Assembly (NCBI RefSeq): GCF_042684645.1
Contig: NZ_JBHULV010000016.1
Coordinates: 12,797 to 76,796 of the forward strand
Direction of reading: 5' to 3'
Length of the DNA stretch: 64,000 bases
From: Pseudopedobacter alpinus
GTDB taxonomy: Bacteria; Bacteroidota; Bacteroidia; Sphingobacteriales; Sphingobacteriaceae
Every line of letters begins with the position of its first letter. The first letter of the stretch is position 1. The position numbers and the translations under genes were made by a program. The notes under the pieces were generated by a model. It made no database searches. It worked only from the letters and a program-made list of their open reading frames with translations, and had not been told where the DNA came from. This document shows positions 36,801 through 44,508 of this stretch, piece after piece.

Positions 36801-38905
36801 CCTTTAAAACTACCATTAGCTACTAAATCAAAGTATGCATTCGGGTCCTTCATATCTGCAACAGCTTTAAATAAACCGTTGGCGATACTACCTTTTAAGT
36901 TTAAATTTTTATAAGTGTATTTATTATAAACCGCTTTAAATAAAGTACCGTCTAAACTTGCATTGGCTGTTTTTGGGTCAAGCCCGATGCCTTTAACGTT
37001 CGCTCTTAAAGTTATTTTCCCAACCGAATCATTCTTTATCAGTTTACCAACATCAAAATTATTGATATCTAAAAGGGCATTATATTTCTCTCTGTTTTTA
37101 ATACGTTGGTCAAAACTGGCTCTAATTTTCGCAGCGCCAAAGCTACTTGCCAATGCCAAATTGGTATTAAAATTATTAACGCCTCCTTTAAAAAATCCTT
37201 TTGCGGCAAAACTTGATGGTAATTGAATGTTTGATGGAATTGTGCCTTTTGGAATAAATGCATTAATGTCTTTAGCTGTAGATTTAAATTCTCTGATATT
37301 TAAATCAAAATAAGCTTTCTCAACGTTAGGCATTCCTTTTATAGACCCACTAGCAGCAATGCGGGTATTTCCAATACCAGAAATTTCTAAATTTGGGATT
37401 CGTAAATTGTCAACTTTCCCTATCACTTTACTATTTATATTCATTACCGCATTGGGCATGGTATTAAATGGCGCCGTTGTAGAAAGCGTTGGCACCAATA
37501 ACAAAATATCTTTAAAGCCTAATTTGCTTCCGCTGATGTTTGCATCAATATATAACTCTCCAGGTGTTTCAGTTAAAGCTGCATTTGAAGGATATTTAGC
37601 AATCACTTCATCTTTTAATAAAGTTTGTGGAGTTTTTAGATATAAATTTTTTAAGAAAGCATTTTTTGGCCCGTAATAAAAACTTGTTCTTAATTCTTGA
37701 ACATTAAAACCACTTTTATCTTTTAAGGTAAAAGAGTTGATATCACCAGAAATGGTATCTAAACTATAATAGAAATTATCAGTATTTAAGCTGATGTTTT
37801 TCATGTCTAAGTGCATAAAATCCATTCCTTTTTTAAGGCGAGGAGCATTCATATCATCAAAAGCAAATGCAATATTATTAATAGCTGCTTTGCGTAAATT
37901 TACTTTCCAATTGGCATTTTCTGCCGCTGAAGAAGTATCAGTTTGGGTGGCGTTTTTAACTGCTATTTTTTCTGCTTTGCCTAAAACTAAATTCCCTTTA
38001 GAATCTGTAAATTCTAAAGACTTAATATCAACCAATTGTTTCTTTAAATCAATCTCATTAAAATCAACAATTAATTTACCCAAATTTAAATTCGTATTTA
38101 GCTTGCTCCCTGCGTTATCATAAGCCAAAACAATTTTTTGTAAATCAACTTTACCTATATCCAACTTTAAATCTGGTAATGCAGAAGCAGAATCGGCAAC
38201 AGCGACAGCACTTTTTGCAATTTCTTCTAACGCACCTTGTTTTAATTTAACATTTAACCCGTTTAAAGTAATCTCAGGGATTTTGAAATCCATATTATCC
38301 AAGTCAAACTTTTTAATATTGGTGTCAAAATGATTTAAGTAAACCTCTATGTTGTTTTTAGTGACGGCATCATTAAATCTTAATCTAATTTTATCTAAAT
38401 TAATTTTATTGATAGAAAACTTCATGGCAGCAGAAGTATCTGTTGGGGTTTCTGGCTTTGCTTGGTCGCTCATAAAAGCGTTAAGCATATAATCGAAATT
38501 AAAAACTGAATCTTGGTTTCTGCTAATATTTGCAATAACTCCGTCAATATCTATAGAGTTTAGCTCAATTTGATTGTCCAGTATTTTGAACAGCGAAATA
38601 TCAACTGCCAGTTTATCACCAGCTAACAGCGTATCTTTTGATTGGCTTTCAAAGTAGAATCCTCGTAAAACCAGTTTCTTGGGCAAACCAATTTCTATTT
38701 TATCAATTTTAACAGGCGTTTTAAATTTGCCTTCTAAAAAGCTCACAACCTTATTTTTTACAATATTTTGGACTGCCGGAACTTGAATAAGAACAACAAT
38801 TAATAAAAAAAGACCAATAATGCTTCCAACTATCCAAGCTAATATTTTGAGGCTAAGTTTTAGATATTTATTCAATGATATACGTTTTAGTAAATTGTTA
38901 TTCAA
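33848..38905 (-). CDS. tamB: Translocation and assembly module protein TamB (AsmA-like, DUF490)
   Basis: A 1685-residue protein with one N-terminal membrane helix (about residues 20-42), a long beta-helical AsmA-like body with many repeated GxxxGxxxL-type strands, and a C-terminal DUF490/TamB domain. It spans the periplasm and, with the downstream Omp85 protein, is thought to assemble outer-membrane proteins or carry phospholipids. Its length is at the high end, normal for Bacteroidota. The C-terminal tail is charged (SREKKTDKQEQN). It heads the tamB-tamL operon. Confidence 0.95.
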   Translation of the reverse strand: MNNNLLKRISLNKYLKLSLKILAWIVGSIIGLFLLIVVLIQVPAVQNIVKNKVVSFLEGKFKTPVKIDKIEIGLPKKLVLRGFYFESQSKDTLLAGDKLAVDISLFKILDNQIELNSIDIDGVIANISRNQDSVFNFDYMLNAFMSDQAKPETPTDTSAAMKFSINKINLDKIRLRFNDAVTKNNIEVYLNHFDTNIKKFDLDNMDFKIPEITLNGLNVKLKQGALEEIAKSAVAVADSASALPDLKLDIGKVDLQKIVLAYDNAGSKLNTNLNLGKLIVDFNEIDLKKQLVDIKSLEFTDSKGNLVLGKAEKIAVKNATQTDTSSAAENANWKVNLRKAAINNIAFAFDDMNAPRLKKGMDFMHLDMKNISLNTDNFYYSLDTISGDINSFTLKDKSGFNVQELRTSFYYGPKNAFLKNLYLKTPQTLLKDEVIAKYPSNAALTETPGELYIDANISGSKLGFKDILLLVPTLSTTAPFNTMPNAVMNINSKVIGKVDNLRIPNLEISGIGNTRIAASGSIKGMPNVEKAYFDLNIREFKSTAKDINAFIPKGTIPSNIQLPSSFAAKGFFKGGVNNFNTNLALASSFGAAKIRASFDQRIKNREKYNALLDINNFDVGKLIKNDSVGKITLRANVKGIGLDPKTANASLDGTLFKAVYNKYTYKNLNLKGSIANGLFKAVADMKDPNAYFDLVANGSFKGKYPSVKMKLNLDSVDLKALNLYTTPLKLRGILDADIETLDPNYLNGSIYLTKLLIADAKERYQLDSVKVISSATANKNSLKLTSQILSASIDGKYQLTEVAAALNNTIAKYYDTGLATTRPDTLKSQQFAFKMNVSDDPILYALVPTLTRIEPIVIDGRYNSKGDTLIVNGTIPKVIYAGYTISNGSLKLNTDSAALNYSLIIDEIKSASLLLPHTSLTGQLKDNLLDYRLSILDKEDKERYLIAGDLKALENKDSEFRLNLDGLKLNYDNWKVSNDNIIRFGGNGVYANNFVLSNTGQSIKIQSQNTAPNAPLDIDFTNFRIETITNIISKDSLLAGGIINGKVLAKNLTTTPTFNADMNIKDFNFMTDTVGNVAVKVNNNTPDIFNADVAITGNGNQVNLLGSYNISNSGFDMDLDMQRLNLKSIQGFTLGNMTDAIGYLNGAFKITGSVDAPKVIGDVAFNDAAFRITMLNTYYKVGSDKIEFNGDGILFNEFALKDSANNNLTVNGAIYTQTFTDFRFNLEVDADNFMAVNSTEKDNDLFYGKLFFDTRLRIKGDLDNPIVDGSLKINKETELTLVLPQTDPGIAEREGIVEFVDQDDPEFNKAFVLPDSLNKTEITGMTLNVNIEVDPEAALTMVIDKGNGDFVKIKGEAELSAGIDPSGKVSLTGKYELQEGFYEMSFNFIKRQFKIDKGSTVLWTGEPMSASLNVTAIYVAETAPIDLVGDQLGSASQAQRNTYKQELPFNVLLKMNGELLKPEITFDIILPDGNYNVSSEVIDNTKIKLQQLRQQPSELNKQVFALLLLNRFIGENPFASEAGSGGAESLVRQSVSKIISQQLNDFAGDLIEGVELNFDLESSDDYTTGNRENRTDLNVGLSKRLLNDRLKVTIGSSFGLEGPQQSNQQANNIAGDVAVDYSLSKDGRYLLRAYRKNQYQVALQGQVIETGLGFVITMDYNRFRELFERSREKKTDKQEQNTESK

Positions 38906-39020
38906 AGGTTAAGCCAAATAATTGTACTAATTCCTAAACCTTAACAATTACTTAATATCACTAATGTATGTTTTGTTCCGTAAAACAAGTACATATAAAT
39001 TTACCGCGACAAAAAAAATT

Positions 39021-39644
39021 ATGAAAAAAACAATTATCACACTTAGTATAGTATGCTTTGCTATAGGTTATTCTTTCGGACAATTAAAAGGAGACAATTT
39101 TATTGGGCTAAATTTTGGAACTCAAAAAATTAATTTAGAGAGCAATCAACAAACCAATGAAATTGGCTATAATTATTTTGGGATAAATTATAGTCATTTT
39201 GTAAATGACAACAGAAGGTTAAACTTTGGTGTCGCTTATAATCAAAATAAAAGTTCATATAACTCAAATAATACTGACATCAAAGATGATATAAAGGGTT
39301 ATAGTTTTAGTGTTGGATATGGAATGTTGTTTCCATTACTAAAAAACTTCTATGCAGAGTTAACTCCCAATTTATATTATTCTTTCCAAGAAAGTGGACT
39401 ACAAAGCAGTTCTGATACAAAAATTAATGTATATGCTGCTAACATCAACGGAGGAATTTTGTGGGTACCCTTTAAACATTTTGGCATTAGCGCAAATTTA
39501 GCTTCATTGAGTTTAAGTTATAATAAAAATAAAACTATTGAAAATTTTAATAATCAAGAAAATATTAGCGAATCCAGTACATTCTCATTTAATAATCAAG
39601 GGAGTTTACAAAATCAAAGCTTCAGTATTTTCTACAAATTTTAA
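39021..39644 (+). CDS. Outer-membrane beta-barrel protein
   Basis: A 207-residue protein with a signal peptide (MKKTIITLSIVCFAIGYSFGQ) and alternating strand pattern with frequent Gly and aromatic residues (NFGVAYNQNKSS, YSFSVGYGMLFPLL) ending in a terminal Phe (IFYKF), typical of an eight-stranded outer-membrane barrel. An in-frame start 19 codons upstream (38964) would place extra basic residues before the signal peptide, so 39021 is preferred. Function unknown; not assigned to a family beyond outer-membrane beta-barrel. Confidence 0.8.
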   Translation: MKKTIITLSIVCFAIGYSFGQLKGDNFIGLNFGTQKINLESNQQTNEIGYNYFGINYSHFVNDNRRLNFGVAYNQNKSSYNSNNTDIKDDIKGYSFSVGYGMLFPLLKNFYAELTPNLYYSFQESGLQSSSDTKINVYAANINGGILWVPFKHFGISANLASLSLSYNKNKTIENFNNQENISESSTFSFNNQGSLQNQSFSIFYKF

Positions 39645-39683
39645 TATTATAACGTAATGCTATTGCAAGATTGTAATTATCTA

Positions 39684-39715
39684 TTTGTGATAGTTAAGCA
39701 TTGGTCTTATATTTG
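39684..39715 (+). promoter_or_regulatory. trxA promoter
   Basis: TTTG at 39684-39687 and TATATTTG at 39708-39715, spacer 20 bp, a close match to the Bacteroidota housekeeping promoter, 27 bases before the trxA ATG. Confidence 0.7.
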
Positions 39716-39742
39716 ATTCACTCAATATAAAAATTATATATC

Positions 39743-40063
39743 ATGGCATTAGAAATAACAGATGCTAACTTTGAAGAGTTAGTTTTAAAATCAGATAAAC
39801 CAGTATTGGTAGATTTTTGGGCAGAATGGTGTGGACCATGTCGTATGGTTGGCCCAGTGGTAGAAGAATTAGCTAAAGAATATGATGGCAAAGCTGTTAT
39901 AGGGAAAGTTAATGTTGACCATAACCCAGAAATTTCTGTGAAATTTGGAATAAGAAATATTCCTGCTTTATTATTTTTTAAAGGTGGCGAAATTGTTGAC
40001 AAACAAATTGGTGCTGTGCCAAAATCAGTTTTAGCTGGTAAATTGGATGCTCAAATAGCATAA
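39743..40063 (+). CDS. trxA: Thioredoxin
   Basis: A 106-residue cytoplasmic thioredoxin with the active site WCGPC near residue 31, the cis-Pro in NIPALLFF near residue 74, and no signal peptide. It reduces disulfides in cytoplasmic partners with electrons from thioredoxin reductase. Monocistronic with its own promoter and terminator. Confidence 0.97.
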   Translation: MALEITDANFEELVLKSDKPVLVDFWAEWCGPCRMVGPVVEELAKEYDGKAVIGKVNVDHNPEISVKFGIRNIPALLFFKGGEIVDKQIGAVPKSVLAGKLDAQIA

Positions 40064-40083
40064 CAATCATATTTCTTTATTTA

Positions 40084-40113
40084 AAAAGGTCTTTTTGTAC
40101 AAAAAGACCTTTT
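40084..40113 (+). terminator. Terminator after trxA
   Basis: A perfect 13-bp stem around a GTAC loop (AAAAGGTCTTTTT and complement) with T-run CTTTTTT after it. Confidence 0.92.
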
Positions 40114-40183
40114 CTTTTTTAAAAATTTAACACCTTTTAACGTTTAAAAAAGCTAAAGCATTAGGATACTTTTGATGAATCCC

Positions 40184-40191
40184 TATATTTG
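40184..40191 (+). promoter_or_regulatory. Candidate -7 box of the Skp-like gene
   Basis: TATATTTG at 40184-40191, 20 bases before the ATG. A second TAnnTTTG match (TACTTTTG) lies at 40167-40174, so the start site is ambiguous. Confidence 0.45.
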
Positions 40192-40211
40192 CGTAAATCA
40201 TAAAAATAAAA

Positions 40212-40811
40212 ATGAATAAGTTAAGCTCTAAAATTGTAAAAGCAACAGCCGGAATGGCGTTTATGGTAGCAGTGGTTGCTTGTAATAAGCCAGAAACAAA
40301 ATCAACAGAAACCAAAGAAGGTGCAAAAGTAGAAGTAGCTAATGATGCTACAATTGTGTATGTAAATTCTGATTCTCTTTTAAATAATTACGAATATTTT
40401 AAAGAAATTAAAGGAAAGTTTGAAGGAAAGTCTAAAAAAGCAGAAGCTGATTTAAAAGATAAAGGTGCTGCTTTTCAGCGTGAAGTTGCTGCATACCAAC
40501 AAGGTGCAAACACCATGAGTGCCGATCAAAGACAACAAACAGAACAACGTTTAGCTCGTAAACAACAAGAATTACAAACTTATCAGCAAAATGCAGGTGC
40601 ATCTTTACAAAACGAAGAAGCAACAGAAAATGAAAAACTGTATGATAAAGTTGCTGAGTACTTGAAAAAACACGCAAAAGACAAAGGTTATAAAATGGTT
40701 TTAACTTACTCTAAAGGTAATAGTGCTATTTTATTTGCTGATGAAAGTTTAGATGTTACTAAAGACGTTATCAAAGGCTTAAATGAAGCTTACAAAAGCG
40801 ACAAAAAATAA
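40212..40811 (+). CDS. OmpH/Skp-like periplasmic lipoprotein
   Basis: A 199-residue protein with a lipobox (VVAC near residue 23) and a long coiled-coil (about residues 60-165, rich in Lys, Glu, Gln) of the OmpH family. Skp-like proteins chaperone unfolded outer-membrane proteins in the periplasm; the lipidated form would be anchored in a membrane. Motif VYVNSDSLLNNYEYFKEI precedes the coiled coil and KGNSAILFADESLDVT closes the fold, both typical. It is monocistronic, not near bamA. Confidence 0.86.
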   Translation: MNKLSSKIVKATAGMAFMVAVVACNKPETKSTETKEGAKVEVANDATIVYVNSDSLLNNYEYFKEIKGKFEGKSKKAEADLKDKGAAFQREVAAYQQGANTMSADQRQQTEQRLARKQQELQTYQQNAGASLQNEEATENEKLYDKVAEYLKKHAKDKGYKMVLTYSKGNSAILFADESLDVTKDVIKGLNEAYKSDKK

Positions 40812-40835
40812 TTTTTAAAATAAATAATTTTGATA

Positions 40836-40862
40836 AGGCTCGGCATTTGTTGAGCCTTTTTT
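40836..40862 (+). terminator. Terminator after the Skp-like gene
   Basis: AAGGCTC pairs with GAGCCTT across a ten-base loop, followed by six Ts ending near 40862, just before the next gene. Confidence 0.85.
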
Positions 40863-40874
40863 ATGATAAAATAA

Positions 40875-41348
40875 ATGGAAAATCACGAAGAATTTATGAG
40901 AGAAGCCATTGCGCTCTCTAAACAAAATGTAGAAAAAGGTTTAGGTGGCCCATTTGGTGCTGTAATAGTAAAAGACGGAAAGATTGTTGCTAAAAGCGCA
41001 AATACGGTTACTACAACTAACGACCCTACTGCACATGCAGAAGTTGCAACCATACGTTTAGCTTGTAAAGAATTAAATACTTTTACTTTAGAAGGTTGTG
41101 TAATTTACACCAGTTGCGAGCCTTGCCCAATGTGTTTAGGTGCAATTTACTGGGCCAGATTAGATAAAATGTACTATGGGAACACTAAAACAGATGCCGC
41201 AGTAATTGGTTTTGATGATGCCTTTATTTATGAAGAATTAGATTTAAAACCCGAAGACCGCAAATTAAAAGCAGAACAGTTGTTAAATAACGAAGCCCTA
41301 GAAGCTTTTAAAATGTGGGATATTGCCGAAGGGAGAGTAGATTATTAG
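40875..41348 (+). CDS. guaD: Guanine deaminase (cytidine-deaminase fold)
   Basis: A 157-residue zinc deaminase. The catalytic HAEVATI near residue 55 and TSCEPCPMCLGAIYWA near residue 82 bind zinc. The C-terminal EELDLKPEDRKL resembles the B. subtilis-type guanine deaminase rather than the tRNA adenosine deaminase TadA, so guanine to xanthine is the likely reaction; the exact base specificity is inferred. Starts right after a terminator. Confidence 0.85.
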   Translation: MENHEEFMREAIALSKQNVEKGLGGPFGAVIVKDGKIVAKSANTVTTTNDPTAHAEVATIRLACKELNTFTLEGCVIYTSCEPCPMCLGAIYWARLDKMYYGNTKTDAAVIGFDDAFIYEELDLKPEDRKLKAEQLLNNEALEAFKMWDIAEGRVDY

Positions 41349-41390
41349 AAACGCAGAAAGCTTAAAGTTTAAAGCTAAAGGCATTTGTGG

Positions 41391-41560
41391 ATAGGATCTT
41401 GATACTTACTAAAAATCAATACTATATATAGGTTCTTAATACTAAATACCTATCAATCATTAAAAGCAATCCGATAAGTTCTTGATACTTGATACTAAAT
41501 ACTCTCAAAGTAAACTAATAGGTTCTTGATACTTGATACTAAATACTCGATACTTACAAA
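41391..41560. repeat. Four degenerate direct repeats (TTCTTGATACTTGATACT family)
   Basis: Repeat units beginning ATAGGATCTT or ATAGGTTCTT start at 41391, 41428, 41474 and 41518, 37-46 bp apart, each followed by copies of GATACT or AATACTAAATAC. The last unit runs into the start codon of the next gene. The same word occurs before cysD at the window start. Confidence 0.7.
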
Positions 41561-41562
41561 AC

Positions 41563-42540
41563 ATGGAAAAAATAACTTGGGGAATATTAGGCTGTGGCGA
41601 TGTTACTGAGGTAAAAAGTGGCCCCGCTTTTAACAAAGTACGAAATTCTAAAATTGAAGCAGTAATGCGTAGAGATGCGGATAAAGCCAAAGATTATGCA
41701 AACAGACATCATATTGATAAATGGCATAATAACGCTGATGAATTAATTAACGATGAAAATATCAACGCTATTTATATAGCAACACCTCCTGCACCACATA
41801 AAGATTATGCAATACAAGCACTTAAAGCCGGCAAACATGTTTACATAGAAAAACCAGTTACCTTAACCAGTGCCGAATGCGAAACAATTATTGAAGTAGA
41901 GAAAGCCTCAAAAAATAAAGTTACCGTAGCGCATTACCGCCGGGCACAACCTCTATTTATTAAGCTTAAAGAATTAATTGACGATAAAGTTATTGGAGAT
42001 ATTAGAATCATCGACCTTAAATTATTTCAAAAACCAGATTCTGAAGCGATTGCAAAAACTGATGAAAATTGGAGAATAAACCCTGAAATTTCTGGTGGAG
42101 GCTTGTTTTTTGATTTAGCACCTCATCAATTGGATATTTTGGTTCATATTTTTGGAGAACCTTTGCAGTACCACGGTTTTTCTAAAAACCAAAGCAAGCA
42201 AAACAATGTAGCTGATATTACTGTTGGGCAAATTGCTTTTAAAGATGACGTAATTTTTAATGGAGTTTGGTGTTTCAACAGTCAACCAGATAATGAAGTA
42301 GAGCAATGCGAATTTATTGGCAGCAAAGGAAAAATCACACTTTCCTTTTTTAATGGTTTGTTAAGCTTAACTAAAAATGGTAAAACTGTGAATTTCAACT
42401 ACCCTCCTATGCAGCATGTACAACAGCATTTGATTGAAAAAACGGTAAATTACTTTTTAGGAGAAGAGGAAAATCCTTGTTCTTTACAAGATGCTTTAAT
42501 AAGTTTGAAAGTGATGGAGGTTTTTGGGGAGATTAGGTAA
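41563..42540 (+). CDS. Gfo/Idh/MocA family oxidoreductase
   Basis: A 325-residue NAD(P)-dependent dehydrogenase with the Rossmann start GILGCGDVTEV near residue 6, the EKP motif in YIEKPVTLT near residue 93 (catalytic Lys), and DLAPHQLDIL near residue 182. It acts on a sugar or inositol-like substrate that cannot be named from sequence. A longer frame from 41533 lies inside the upstream repeats, so the ATG at 41563 is chosen. The gene has no operon partner. Confidence 0.9.
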   Translation: MEKITWGILGCGDVTEVKSGPAFNKVRNSKIEAVMRRDADKAKDYANRHHIDKWHNNADELINDENINAIYIATPPAPHKDYAIQALKAGKHVYIEKPVTLTSAECETIIEVEKASKNKVTVAHYRRAQPLFIKLKELIDDKVIGDIRIIDLKLFQKPDSEAIAKTDENWRINPEISGGGLFFDLAPHQLDILVHIFGEPLQYHGFSKNQSKQNNVADITVGQIAFKDDVIFNGVWCFNSQPDNEVEQCEFIGSKGKITLSFFNGLLSLTKNGKTVNFNYPPMQHVQQHLIEKTVNYFLGEEENPCSLQDALISLKVMEVFGEIR

Positions 42541-42716
42541 TTAGTTCATTTAGTCATTGGTTCATTAGGCTTGTCTTGGTGGATTATATTTGTTCATTGA
42601 TCTTATCTCTGCTTTAAGTGTCAGAAAGAATCACTTAAACTTAATAAGCTTTCTAGAAAATGGAATTAAATCACACTTAAATCTCTTTAAAAATTTTAAG
42701 ACAAAAAAAGATTTAA

Positions 42717-42913
42717 ATGAATTGGATATATTTTTTTGTAGGTATCGGATTTCTTACTGCAGGATATTTAATTTATCAAGGAATAAAAAATGGATTTGCA
42801 TCTAAAAAGACTAATTGGAGCGGACCAATATTACCATTATATGTACAAGTTTGGGGCGCATTTACTTTATAATTAGTGGAATTGTATTCTTATTCAAATT
42901 TTTTTCTCAATAA
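42717..42913 (+). pseudogene. Small membrane protein gene, frameshifted
   Basis: From the ATG at 42717 the frame gives 51 residues (one membrane segment near residues 4-20, then VQVWGAFTL) and stops at 42870. The -1 frame continues at 42869 with a second membrane segment (IISGIVFLFKFFS) to a stop at 42911-42913. One missing T in ACTTTATAA would restore about 65 residues with two membrane helices. No known family; the flanking 42541-42716 bases hold no other gene that I can support. Confidence 0.6.
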
Positions 42914-42943
42914 ATTTAGTTAGAAAATCACCTTTCTATATGC

Positions 42944-43033
42944 TTAAGGGATAGCAGCGAAATTCCTTTATTAGCTTTTGGCTAATAAAGATTGTAGCGA
43001 ATAGCCCGACCCGCTTTTTTGCGGGTTACACCC
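42944..43033 (+). repeat. Interspersed hairpin repeat, copy A
   Basis: The ends are AAGGGATAGCAGCGA and GTAGCGAATAGCCCGACCCG, with a ten-bp hairpin CTTTATTAGC/GCTAATAAAG (42966-42990) between. A small GACCCGC/GCGGGTT hairpin closes it. It matches copies B (47694-47800) and C (52651-52743) in the ends but not in the centre. Confidence 0.7.
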
Positions 43034-43049
43034 AAAACAAACCACGACT

Positions 43050-43085
43050 TAAAACTTACAACCTATAACTTAAAACCCAAAAAAC
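43050..43085. repeat. ACTTACAACCT word repeat, copy 1
   Basis: Words AAAACTTACAACCTATAACT and TTAAAACCC lie just after the S4 gene stop. The same words recur at 44419-44465, downstream of dapD. Confidence 0.5.
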
Positions 43086-43487
43086 CTACTCCTCTTCCTC
43101 CACGTCAAAAAAACTATCGCTTAAATCGTCAATATCTCTTCTGTCTTTTTTTGTAGGTCTTCCAGTACCAGCATCTCTTTGTAAATGCGGAGATTGAAAC
43201 ATGGATTTATATTTGGCAGTTTCTTCCGGTGGTGTTAAATCGGCGTAAGCTAAAACAGCTTTTTTTGCATCAACACGAGTGTAAAGCAAGTCTAAAACTT
43301 TAATTGTTTTTTTCTCTACAGCTTTTGAAACTTGAAAAACCTCGCCAATTTTAACTTCGTAACTGGCTTTTATGTTAGTTCCTTCTTTTTTTACACGCCC
43401 AGCCCGACAAGCATCTGTTGCTAAAGACCTAGTTTTAAATAGTCTGATAGACCATAAATATTTATCAATTCTTAATTTCTCTGCCAT
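43086..43487 (-). CDS. S4-domain RNA-binding protein (Hsp15/HslR-like)
   Basis: A 133-residue protein with an N-terminal S4 domain (LRIDKYLWSIRLFKTRSLATDACRAGRV near residue 5) and an acidic tail (SDSFFDVEEEE). HslR-type proteins bind stalled 50S subunits carrying nascent chains; function here is by family. The longer frame from 43550 is rejected because a -7 box (TATTTTTG, 43501-43494) sits between it and the ATG at 43487. That box ends six bases before the ATG, suggesting a leaderless or nearly leaderless transcript. Confidence 0.87.
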   Translation of the reverse strand: MAEKLRIDKYLWSIRLFKTRSLATDACRAGRVKKEGTNIKASYEVKIGEVFQVSKAVEKKTIKVLDLLYTRVDAKKAVLAYADLTPPEETAKYKSMFQSPHLQRDAGTGRPTKKDRRDIDDLSDSFFDVEEEE

Positions 43488-43493
43488 TTTAGT

Positions 43494-43542
43494 CAAAAAT
43501 AAAGCAATTACTGAGTAATCGTAAAAAAAACCCTTATTTTCG
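43494..43542. promoter_or_regulatory. Divergent promoter boxes, S4 gene and dapD
   Basis: Minus strand: TATTTTTG at 43501-43494 for the S4 gene, with six bases to its ATG. Plus strand: TATTTTCG at 43535-43542 for dapD, one mismatch from consensus, 20 bases before its ATG. Confidence 0.55.
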
Positions 43543-43562
43543 CTTTTCAAAATAAAATTACA

Positions 43563-44381
43563 ATGATAGCCGAATTAAAAAAAGCCGTAGAAGAAGCATG
43601 GGATGATAGAAACCTGCTAAATTTTAAAGAATATAGAGATGCCATAGAACGTGTTATTTACCGATTAGATATTGGCGAATTTAGAGTTGCAGAGCCAATT
43701 GGTAGCACTTGGCATGTAAACGAATGGATTAAAAAAGCAGTAGTTCTGTATTTTCCTATTCGCGAGATGGAAGAAATTAAAGTTGGACCTTTTGTGTTTC
43801 ATGATAAAATGAAACTAAAAACCGACTATAAAGAAAAAGGCGTACGTGTAGTACCTCATGCTATTGCAAGATACGGTGCTCACCTTGCAAAGGGTGTAAT
43901 TATGATGCCTTCTTATGTAAACATTGGTGCTTTTGTTGATGAAGGTACAATGGTGGATACTTGGGCAACTGTTGGTTCTTGTGCGCAAATTGGTAAAAAT
44001 GTGCATTTGAGTGGTGGTGTTGGCATTGGTGGTGTTTTAGAGCCCCTACAAGCTGCTCCGGTTATTATAGAAGATGGTTGCTTTATAGGGTCAAGAGCGA
44101 TTGTTGTTGAAGGTGTAAGGTTAGAAAAAGAGGTTGTTTTAGGTGCAAATGTGGTTTTAACAGCCTCAACTAAAATTATTGATGTAACAGGACCAGAACC
44201 AGTAGAATATAAAATGGTTGTTCCAGAACGTTCTGTAGTAATCCCTGGTTCTTATACTAAAAAATTCCCAGCAGGCGAATTTCAAGTTCCTTGCGCTTTA
44301 ATTATTGGTAAAAGAAAAGAATCAACCGATAAAAAGACTTCGCTAAACGAAGCTTTAAGAGAGCATAATGTAGCTGTTTAA
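43563..44381 (+). CDS. dapD: Tetrahydrodipicolinate N-succinyltransferase
   Basis: It transfers succinyl from succinyl-CoA to tetrahydrodipicolinate in the lysine/diaminopimelate pathway. The 272-residue protein has the left-handed beta-helix of hexapeptide repeats (VNIGAFVDEGTMVDTWATVGSCAQIG, GGVGIGGVLEPLQAAPVIIEDGCFIGS, near residues 118-180), the DapD signature with HLSGGVGIGGVLEP. Length is normal. Divergent from the S4 gene. Confidence 0.97.
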   Translation: MIAELKKAVEEAWDDRNLLNFKEYRDAIERVIYRLDIGEFRVAEPIGSTWHVNEWIKKAVVLYFPIREMEEIKVGPFVFHDKMKLKTDYKEKGVRVVPHAIARYGAHLAKGVIMMPSYVNIGAFVDEGTMVDTWATVGSCAQIGKNVHLSGGVGIGGVLEPLQAAPVIIEDGCFIGSRAIVVEGVRLEKEVVLGANVVLTASTKIIDVTGPEPVEYKMVVPERSVVIPGSYTKKFPAGEFQVPCALIIGKRKESTDKKTSLNEALREHNVAV

Positions 44382-44397
44382 TTAGGTTGTAAATGAT

Positions 44398-44465
44398 AAG
44401 TTAAAGGTTGTTAGTAAATACTTACAACCTTTAACTTAAAACCAAAAACTTACAGCTTAAAAAAC
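44398..44465 (+). repeat. Hairpin and ACTTACAACCT word repeat after dapD
   Basis: AAGTTAAAGGTTGTTAGTA (44398-44416) pairs with its complement at 44419-44437 (one mismatch), a likely dapD terminator. The right arm TACTTACAACCTTTAACTT continues into further words TAAAACC and ACTTACAGCTTAAAAA, like those at 43050-43085. Confidence 0.6.
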
Positions 44466-44508
44466 ATAAAAATAGTGTTCAACACTAAATCATAGATATT
44501 AAATCCAC

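Noticed and set aside
38964..39020. The longer start of the outer-membrane barrel gene
   Set aside because: It would put basic, non-hydrophobic residues before a clean signal peptide; the ATG at 39021 is preferred.
41391..41560. The repeats read as a CRISPR array
   Set aside because: The units are degenerate, spacers are not unique 30-bp sequences, and no cas genes are near. They are word repeats.
42590..42805. A 71-codon frame before the small membrane gene
   Set aside because: It overlaps the better-supported frame at 42717 and has low-complexity composition with no domain; not supported as a gene.
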